Position numbers and translations under genes: made by a program
The notes under the pieces: model-generated
What the model saw: only the letters and a program-made list of their open reading frames with translations
Told to the model about the DNA's origin: nothing
The model's database searches: none
DNA from: Methylophaga sp. 42_25_T18
GTDB lineage: Bacteria; Pseudomonadota; Gammaproteobacteria; Nitrosococcales; Methylophagaceae
Assembly (NCBI GenBank): GCA_002163085.1
Contig: MAAJ01000011.1
Location: 148,280-212,279 of the forward strand
Length of the DNA: 64,000 nt
Direction of reading: 5' to 3'
Part shown: positions 58,434 through 64,000 of the stretch, piece after piece
Layout: each line of letters begins with the position of its first letter
How positions within the stretch are numbered: the stretch's first letter is position 1

Positions 58434-59624
58434 TTAACGTCCTCCTCTACTACGGGCACTATCCTGTGCAGCCCCTGTATTTAAGCCATTACTGTTAGAT
58501 GTTGGATATGTCGTCATATTACTTAAATCAATTCTTGTAGGGTCTGATTTACTACTACCACGCATTTTGTCTAAAGGTAGGTATAAAACATTACTGCTAT
58601 CTTTAGACACATCAACCATGACTTTTTGGGTTCTACTATAGACTGATTCCATCGTGTCTAAATACAAACGTTCGCGAGTGATATCGGGTGCTTTTTCATA
58701 CTCGTTCATTACCTGTAAAAAACGACTAGTTTCACCTTGTGCTTTCGCTAAAATCTGACTTTTATAGGCTTCAGCTTCTTGTACTACCCTGAAACCTGCA
58801 CCACGAGCTCTTGGCACAACGTCATTTGCGTATGCCTCAGCTTCATTTTTCATGCGTACTTTATCCGCTCCGGCCTTCACTACATCATCAAATGCCGCTT
58901 GGACTTGAGCAGGTGCTTGCGCATCAGGAATATTAAAGCTAGTCACTAATAACCCTGTGCCATAATCGCTGAGCAATGATTGTAATAATTTTTCTGATTT
59001 AATGGCTACTTCCTGACGTCCAGTTGTCAACACGTCATCCATCAATGATCGACCAACCACTTCGCGAACAGCACTTTCTGTCATTTGTTGTAGGGTTCTC
59101 ACTGGATTTTCAACATTAAACAAAAAGTCAGCTGGTTTCTCAACCCGATATTGAATTTCTATTTTCATTTCGATAATGTTTTCATCTTGAGTCAGCATCA
59201 AAGCTTCTGAAGCCACCATTCCAGATCGTCCAGCAGTAGAACGAAAACCAATCTCAGCTGTGCGACTTTCATCAACATTAACCACTTCGACTGTTTGAAT
59301 TGGATAAGGTATATGCCAATGAGGGCCTGACAACGTGGTTTCTTTATATTTGCCAAACTGTAAAACGACACCACGCTCAGGTGGATCAACAATGTAAATC
59401 CCTGATGCAAGCCAAACAAGAGCAACAACAGCTAACAATAAACCAGCACCGATCCCATTACTGCCATTTGATGAAGTGCCATCATTATTTGATGAGCCCC
59501 CACCAAACAAACTCTGAAATTTGCGCTGCATATTACGAATTACTTCATCAAGATCTGGGGGACCATCATTACCACGGTTACCCCATGGGTCCTTCTCGCC
59601 ATTACCAGGTTCATTCCAAGCCAT
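58434..59624 (-). CDS. hflK: FtsH-modulating membrane protein HflK
   Basis: 396 residues. Gly/Asn-rich N-terminus (WNEPGNGEKDPWGNRGNDGPPDLDEVIR), one TM segment (~57-77), SPFH domain (VDPPERGVVLQFGKYKE ... GPHWHIPYPIQTVEVVNV) and a helical C-terminus. Partner of HflC in the FtsH-regulating complex. 95 bp after hflX on the same strand. Confidence 0.96.
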   Translation of the reverse strand: MAWNEPGNGEKDPWGNRGNDGPPDLDEVIRNMQRKFQSLFGGGSSNNDGTSSNGSNGIGAGLLLAVVALVWLASGIYIVDPPERGVVLQFGKYKETTLSGPHWHIPYPIQTVEVVNVDESRTAEIGFRSTAGRSGMVASEALMLTQDENIIEMKIEIQYRVEKPADFLFNVENPVRTLQQMTESAVREVVGRSLMDDVLTTGRQEVAIKSEKLLQSLLSDYGTGLLVTSFNIPDAQAPAQVQAAFDDVVKAGADKVRMKNEAEAYANDVVPRARGAGFRVVQEAEAYKSQILAKAQGETSRFLQVMNEYEKAPDITRERLYLDTMESVYSRTQKVMVDVSKDSSNVLYLPLDKMRGSSKSDPTRIDLSNMTTYPTSNSNGLNTGAAQDSARSRGGR

Positions 59625-59719
59625 TTATAGCTCTCCAAAATGAGAAAATAGGATTATTTAATACAAACACGACTATTTTACGGACATGTCAGGCAAGCGC
59701 AACCTAATACTGTCATAAA

Positions 59720-60865
59720 TTAGTTCTTATATTGATATTCTTGCTGTAGTTCGGGGAAATATTCTTGTAATGTCAATCTAAGTAAATCCAAACCTTCACC
59801 TGTCTGGGCTGAAACCCATACTCGAGTGATCTGACCGAGTTGATTGCGTTCAATTCGCGGCGAAAGCTCTTCAAGCTTGTCAATTTTGTTATAGACAATC
59901 AATTGCGGTATTTCATCCGCTCCAATTTGGCGCAAAACATCATCCACATGGCTGATTAAATCATCTCGATTTGATACACCCGCTTCAACAATATGTAGCA
60001 ATAGAGCAGCATCACGTGTTTCATCCAGAGTAGAACTAAATGATTCGACCAGATCGTGAGGTAACTTTCGAATAAAACCAACGGTATCAGCCAAAACTAA
60101 GGCTTGAGTATCCATAAGTTTTAAGCGTCTTAAGGTGGGATCCAGGGTAGCAAACAGTCGATCGTCAGCATACACATCAGCGCTTGTCATCCTATTAAAT
60201 AAGGTGGACTTACCCATATTGGTATAACCAACCAGAGACACAACAGGCACACCACCACGTTGTCGAGATCGTCGTCCTTGATCACGTTGTGAGCGAACTT
60301 TATCTAAGCGTTTTTTAAGTGACTTAATACGCTGAGCTAATAAGCGTCTATCAGTTTCGAGCTGCGTTTCGCCTGGCCCTCGTAAGCCGATCCCCCCTTT
60401 TTGCCGTTCCAAGTGAGTCCAACCTCGTACTAGACGAGTTGACATATGCTTCAACTGAGCAAGCTCAACTTGTAACTTACCTTCATGTGAACGCGCACGT
60501 CTCGCAAAGATATCAAGGATCAATCCGGTTCGACCGATGACTCGGCACTGTAATTTATGCTCTAAATTACGCTCTTGGCTGGGAGATAACTCATGATTAA
60601 ATAATACCAGAGCAACATTATTAGCAAGGATATGCTCACGTATCTCTTCAACTTTGCCAGTACCAGCAAAATATTTAGGATCTGGGCGGTGGCGTTTGCC
60701 ATGCACGATCACAGAGATATCTGCACCTGTTGAATTAACTAACTCGATAAACTCTTGTTCTGCTTCGGCAAAGTCTGGGTCATTAAAATTAAGGTGTACA
60801 AGTACAACTGCTTCTTTTTCTGATGATTCATCAAAAGCCGCATTACTATCGGGGCGGTCAAACAA
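59720..60865 (-). CDS. hflX: GTPase HflX (ribosome-associated)
   Basis: 381 residues. N-terminal HflX domain with FAGTGKVEEIREHI and FNHELSPSQERNLE, then GLRGPGETQLETDRRLL and the G domain: P-loop VSLVGYTNMGKSTLFN, DTVGFIRKLPHDLVESF, and NKID. Splits or rescues stalled ribosomes under stress. Thirteen bp after hfq. Confidence 0.97.
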   Translation of the reverse strand: MFDRPDSNAAFDESSEKEAVVLVHLNFNDPDFAEAEQEFIELVNSTGADISVIVHGKRHRPDPKYFAGTGKVEEIREHILANNVALVLFNHELSPSQERNLEHKLQCRVIGRTGLILDIFARRARSHEGKLQVELAQLKHMSTRLVRGWTHLERQKGGIGLRGPGETQLETDRRLLAQRIKSLKKRLDKVRSQRDQGRRSRQRGGVPVVSLVGYTNMGKSTLFNRMTSADVYADDRLFATLDPTLRRLKLMDTQALVLADTVGFIRKLPHDLVESFSSTLDETRDAALLLHIVEAGVSNRDDLISHVDDVLRQIGADEIPQLIVYNKIDKLEELSPRIERNQLGQITRVWVSAQTGEGLDLLRLTLQEYFPELQQEYQYKN

Positions 60866-60878
60866 TCAATAAGCTCCC

Positions 60879-61103
60879 TTATTCATCTATACTAAAATTT
60901 ACATTTCGGCTCGGTACAATGGTTGAAATAGCATGTTTATACACCATTTGGTTTACCGAGTTTTTTAATAAAATAACAAATTGATCAAACGAATCAATTT
61001 GCCCCTGTAATTTAATGCCATTTACCAAATAAATGGCAACAGGAACATTTTCTTTCCGTAAGGCATTCAAAAATGGATCCTGTAATGATTGTGCTTTAGC
61101 CAT
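60879..61103 (-). CDS. hfq: RNA chaperone Hfq
   Basis: 74 residues. Sm1 and Sm2 motifs: [39 protein letters not shown] and [14 protein letters not shown] (contains the conserved YKHA). Very short C-terminal tail compared with the 102 residues in E. coli, as in some other gammaproteobacteria. AGAG upstream. Between miaA and hflX. Confidence 0.98.
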   Translation of the reverse strand: MAKAQSLQDPFLNALRKENVPVAIYLVNGIKLQGQIDSFDQFVILLKNSVNQMVYKHAISTIVPSRNVNFSIDE

Positions 61104-61200
61104 GACTCTCTCCAGCCCAGTTATTATTCTAACGACAAATATATATGCAAACGAGCTATTGTAAAAGCCAATGTTACTTCGTCAAGCATTAATTTTAATT

Positions 61201-62151
61201 CTAATGAAGTTCATCTTGTAAATAATGAACAACGTATTCGACAGGAAGATCAGCCCCACTATCGAACCATACGCCATCTTTTTGTGAGCGTAACCACGTT
61301 AATTGCCGTTTGGCCATTTGACGCGTCGCAATAATCGCCTTGTCAATAAACGTGTTCTTGTCGTATTCCCCTGCCAAATATGACCATGCTTGGCGGTAAC
61401 CAACTGCGCGGATAGCGGGCAAATTAGCATGACAATCAGGACGAGAAAACAAGGTTTTTACTTCTTCAATAAAATTGTTTTCCATCATCGTCTCATAACG
61501 TTTGGCGATACGTCGGTGCAAAACAGCACGATCAAAAGGCGTTAAAATCACTTTAATAACGCGATAAGGTAATGCCTGCTGTTTACCTTTGGTCAGTTCA
61601 GTTAGTGACTTTCCGGTAATTTCATAGACCTCTAGCGCGCGCTGCAATCGTTGAGGATCATTCACATGGATACGTTGAGCAGAAACAGGATCAACATCTG
61701 CGAGTCGACTATGTAAATGCGCTAAACCATGTTGCGTAATTTCGGCTTCTAAACGGGCACGTATTTTAGGATCTGCTGAAGGTAATTCAGCGAGACCATA
61801 TTGTAATGCCTTGAAATACAACATAGTGCCACCCACTAACAAAGGTACCTTACCCCTAGCCGTAATATCAGCCATTAAGCGCAATGCATCTTTACGAAAA
61901 CTACCTGCTGAATAACTATCTATAGGTTCAATAATATCAACTAGATGATGTGGATACTGTGCTAGTTCTTCGATACTTGGTTTGGCCGTACCAACATCCA
62001 TGCCTTTATATACAAGCGCAGAATCAACACTGATAATTTCGACTGGAAAACGTTTGGCTATTTCTATCGCCAAATCTGTTTTACCCGCAGCAGTCGGCCC
62101 CATAATAAATAACGCCGGTGGAAGTGTTGACGAAGATATGTCTATGGTCAA
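61201..62151 (-). CDS. miaA: tRNA dimethylallyltransferase
   Basis: 316 residues. P-loop [52 protein letters not shown], and [17 protein letters not shown]. Adds the isopentenyl group at A37 of tRNAs reading UNN codons. Its ATG overlaps the rho stop by four bases. 97 bp before hfq. Confidence 0.97.
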   Translation of the reverse strand: MTIDISSSTLPPALFIMGPTAAGKTDLAIEIAKRFPVEIISVDSALVYKGMDVGTAKPSIEELAQYPHHLVDIIEPIDSYSAGSFRKDALRLMADITARGKVPLLVGGTMLYFKALQYGLAELPSADPKIRARLEAEITQHGLAHLHSRLADVDPVSAQRIHVNDPQRLQRALEVYEITGKSLTELTKGKQQALPYRVIKVILTPFDRAVLHRRIAKRYETMMENNFIEEVKTLFSRPDCHANLPAIRAVGYRQAWSYLAGEYDKNTFIDKAIIATRQMAKRQLTWLRSQKDGVWFDSGADLPVEYVVHYLQDELH

Positions 62152-63407
62152 CCCTGTTTCATTGTATCGAAAAAATCTGCATTTGTTTTGGTCGCTTTAA
62201 ACCGGTCCATGATAAATTCCATCGATTCAACAGGGTCCATTGGTGCGAGTAACTTACGTAAGATCCATAATTTATGCAGATCATCATCTTCAGTCAGTAA
62301 TTCTTCTCGACGCGTACCAGAACGAGTGATGTTAATCGCAGGATAAATGCGTCGATCAGCAAGCTTACGCTCAAGCTGAAGTTCCATATTGCCGGTACCT
62401 TTGAACTCTTCAAAGATAACTTCGTCCATACGTGAACCTGTTTCTACCAATGCAGTAGCAATGATGGTCAAGCTACCACCTTCTTCAATATTTCGCGCCG
62501 CACCAAAAAATCGTTTTGGTCGTTGTAAAGCATTCGCATCGATACCACCTGTTAACACCTTACCTGATGAAGGTGCAACCGTATTATAGGCACGAGCCAA
62601 ACGAGTAATTGAATCGAGCAAAATAATAACATCATGTTTGTGCTCAACTAGACGTTTTGCCTTTTCGATCACCATTTCTGCTACCTGCACATGGCGCGTT
62701 GCAGGTTCATCAAACGTACTCGATACCACTTCACCACGCACCGAACGTACCATTTCAGTTACTTCTTCAGGACGCTCGTCAATCAACAAGACAATCAGCG
62801 TGCTATCTGGGTGATTTGCAGTGATTGATTGTGCAATCATTTGCAAAATCATAGTCTTACCCGATTTTGGTGGCGCGACAATCAAACCACGTTGTCCTTT
62901 ACCTATCGGTGAAGCCAGATCAATAATTCGTGGGGTTAAATCCTCGGTGCTACCATTGCCCAATTCAAGCGTAAAACGTTCATTGGGAAATAATGGAGTC
63001 AAGTTTTGGAAAGGAACTTTATTTTTTGATTGTTCTGGTTTTTCAAAGTTAATTTCTTCGACTTTGATTAAAGCAAAATAACGCTCGCTATCTTTAGGTG
63101 CCCGTATTTTGCCTTTAAGAGTATCACCAGTACGTAGATGGAAACGTCTGATCTGGCTTGGTGACACATAGATATCATCCGGTCCGGCAATATAGGAATC
63201 TTCTGGTGAGCGTAAAAATCCAAAGCCGTCGGGCAATAACTCAAGAACACCTGTGGTATAAACTTCATCGCCTTGCTTCGCATGTGCTTTTACGATAGCG
63301 AAAATTAAATCTTGTTTTCGATTTCGAGCCAAGCCATCAAGTTTCATAGAGATGGCCAGTTCCATAAGTTTAGCAGCAGACTGCTTCTTAAGATCAGTTA
63401 GATTCAT
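62148..63407 (-). CDS. rho: Transcription termination factor Rho
   Basis: 419 residues, normal length. [24 protein letters not shown]-binding CSD with [34 protein letters not shown], then the ATPase part: Walker [26 protein letters not shown] and [24 protein letters not shown]. Unwinds RNA and ends transcription. The only gene between it and the rRNA operon is none; rho is directly downstream of 5S on the same strand. Confidence 0.98.
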   Translation of the reverse strand: MNLTDLKKQSAAKLMELAISMKLDGLARNRKQDLIFAIVKAHAKQGDEVYTTGVLELLPDGFGFLRSPEDSYIAGPDDIYVSPSQIRRFHLRTGDTLKGKIRAPKDSERYFALIKVEEINFEKPEQSKNKVPFQNLTPLFPNERFTLELGNGSTEDLTPRIIDLASPIGKGQRGLIVAPPKSGKTMILQMIAQSITANHPDSTLIVLLIDERPEEVTEMVRSVRGEVVSSTFDEPATRHVQVAEMVIEKAKRLVEHKHDVIILLDSITRLARAYNTVAPSSGKVLTGGIDANALQRPKRFFGAARNIEEGGSLTIIATALVETGSRMDEVIFEEFKGTGNMELQLERKLADRRIYPAINITRSGTRREELLTEDDDLHKLWILRKLLAPMDPVESMEFIMDRFKATKTNADFFDTMKQG

Positions 63408-63664
63408 GTATTACCTAGATTTGGAATTTTAAATAGAAATATATTAGAGACGTGCATCTTTGCACTGATTTATATAAAAGGGGGGTTGTTCTAGAAATTG
63501 AAAGTCAGCATAGCAGCAAAGTTTGGGCGAGTCTAGCGACAATTAGGAATTATTTTAGTTCAAAGGTTAATGCTCGACCCTAAATTTAAGATATTTCTAT
63601 CTAACTAACGCGTAATCTACCGTTGTCACTGCATAAAGCTATGTCTGTTACCAAATTTAAGGCA
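63408..63664. other. Spacer between 5S terminator and rho
   Basis: AT-rich DNA without an open gene. A short GTGCA-type hairpin lies near 63452-63465 in the rho leader. It should contain the rho promoter; no clear -35/-10 pair stands out to me. Confidence 0.5.
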
Positions 63665-63697
63665 ATAAAAAAGGCCACCCTCAATGAGGATGACCTT
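63665..63697 (-). terminator. Terminator of the rRNA operon (after 5S)
   Basis: On the minus strand a GC-containing 13-base stem with wobble pairs (63685-63697 with 63671-63683) is followed by T6 (A-run 63665-63670 on the plus strand), about a dozen bases after the 5S 3' end. Confidence 0.85.
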
Positions 63698-63709
63698 CTT
63701 TAAATAAAA

Positions 63710-63825
63710 GCCTGGCAGTGACCTACTCTCACATGGGAACTCCCACACTACCATCGGCGCTAAGTCGTTTCACTTCTGAGTTCGGGATGGGATCAGGTGG
63801 GTCCAACTCGCTATGGCCGCCAAGC
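63710..63825 (-). rRNA. rrf: 5S ribosomal RNA
   Basis: The minus strand gives the ~116-nt 5S sequence: GCTTGGCGGCCATAGCGAG at the 5' side, CCCATCCCGAACTCAGAAGTG, GCGCCGATGGTAGTGTGGG and a 3' end complementary to the 5' end (CTGCCAGGC). Ends are estimated to within a few bases. 23S lies upstream of it by about 85 nt. Confidence 0.97.
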
Positions 63826-63910
63826 ATAACTTGTACGTCAGTCTAAATACTGACAAATCTGGGAAGAATCAAGAGAGTGTATGTACACCCCAAGTGACCT
63901 TGGGGTTATA

Positions 63911-64000
63911 TGGTCAAGCCTCACGGGCAATTAGTATTGGTTAGCTTCATGTGTTACCACACTTCCACACCCAACCTATCAACGTTGTAGTCTTCAACGG
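63911..64000 (-). rRNA. rrl: 23S ribosomal RNA, 3' end (cut by window edge)
   Basis: The minus strand reads ...GGTGTGGAAGTGTGGTAACA, GAAGCTAACCAATACTAATT, GCCCGTGAGGCTTGACC, the conserved 3' end of 23S rRNA. The mature end near 63911 is estimated by similarity to the E. coli 3' end. The rest lies beyond the window. Confidence 0.95.

Noticed and set aside
59300..59707. 135-codon plus-strand frame opposite hflK
   Set aside because: The His/Gln-rich translation mirrors the reverse of the hflK N-terminal Gly/Asn-rich region. It is a compositional shadow.

Overview
The window reads as chromosomal DNA of a moderately AT-rich gammaproteobacterium. The core genes (hfq/hflX/hflK/hflC/purA, clpS/clpA, pcnB/folK/panBC, nrdR/ribD/ribE, rho) have gammaproteobacterial form and order. 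A Methylophaga- or Piscirickettsiaceae-like (Thiotrichales) methylotroph is my best guess, from the late B12 pathway, the membrane pyrophosphatase and the overall style. No diagnostic methylotrophy gene lies here, so the assignment is inference. Almost all the DNA codes for protein. I saw no insertion sequence, prophage, CRISPR array or tRNA gene.

Layout. 0-4 kb: the 5' end of metZ, then a two-gene signalling pair (periplasmic NMT1-like binding protein plus a Cache-HAMP-PAS-PP2C phosphatase). 4-17.6 kb: a vitamin B12 region. Two divergent TonB-dependent receptors, each behind its own cobalamin riboswitch and promoter, are followed by a BtuM-like inner-membrane protein and a tightly overlapping operon for late cobalamin synthesis (cbiA, bluB, cbiB, cobD, cobQ, cobU, cobT, cobS, cobO). 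17.9-23.5 kb (minus): grxD-clpS-clpA, serB, ppa, a tauE-like exporter and a 55-residue rubredoxin. 23.7-35.7 kb (mostly plus): membrane pyrophosphatase, dinF-type MATE pump, a pseudouridine synthase, proS, class I fumarase, a CopD-like protein, a lytic transglycosylase and a GAF-PAS-GGDEF cyclase. 36-40 kb: small accessory genes (ferric-reductase-like, GFA, GNAT, methyltransferase, VF530, epimerase, YchJ). 40-51.9 kb (minus): yqhA, panD, panC, panB, dNK, folK, pcnB, rnhB, lpxB, ribBX, ribE, ribD, a small CxxC protein, nrdR and glyA. 52-54.7 kb (plus): a beta-hydroxyacid-dehydrogenase-like enzyme and a GGDEF-EAL protein with an ethylene-receptor-like sensor. 54.9-63.4 kb (minus): purA, hisZ, DUF2065, hflC, hflK, hflX, hfq, miaA, rho. 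63.7-64 kb: 5S and the 3' end of 23S rRNA.

How the parts work together. The B12 region is a coherent uptake, salvage and assembly unit: outer-membrane import, inner-membrane import, lower-ligand (DMB) synthesis, side-chain amidation, aminopropanol attachment, nucleotide-loop assembly and adenosylation. Corrin-ring genes are not in the window. Three proteins point to cyclic-di-GMP or partner-switching signalling.

Most notable observations: the ethylene-receptor-like domain with Cys and His copper-ligand equivalents on a GGDEF-EAL protein; the orphan binding-protein/phosphatase pair; the head-to-head B12 riboswitches with different expression platforms; the BtuM-like protein with its conserved-position cysteine; and a RibBA-like protein lacking the GTP cyclohydrolase II zinc cysteines.
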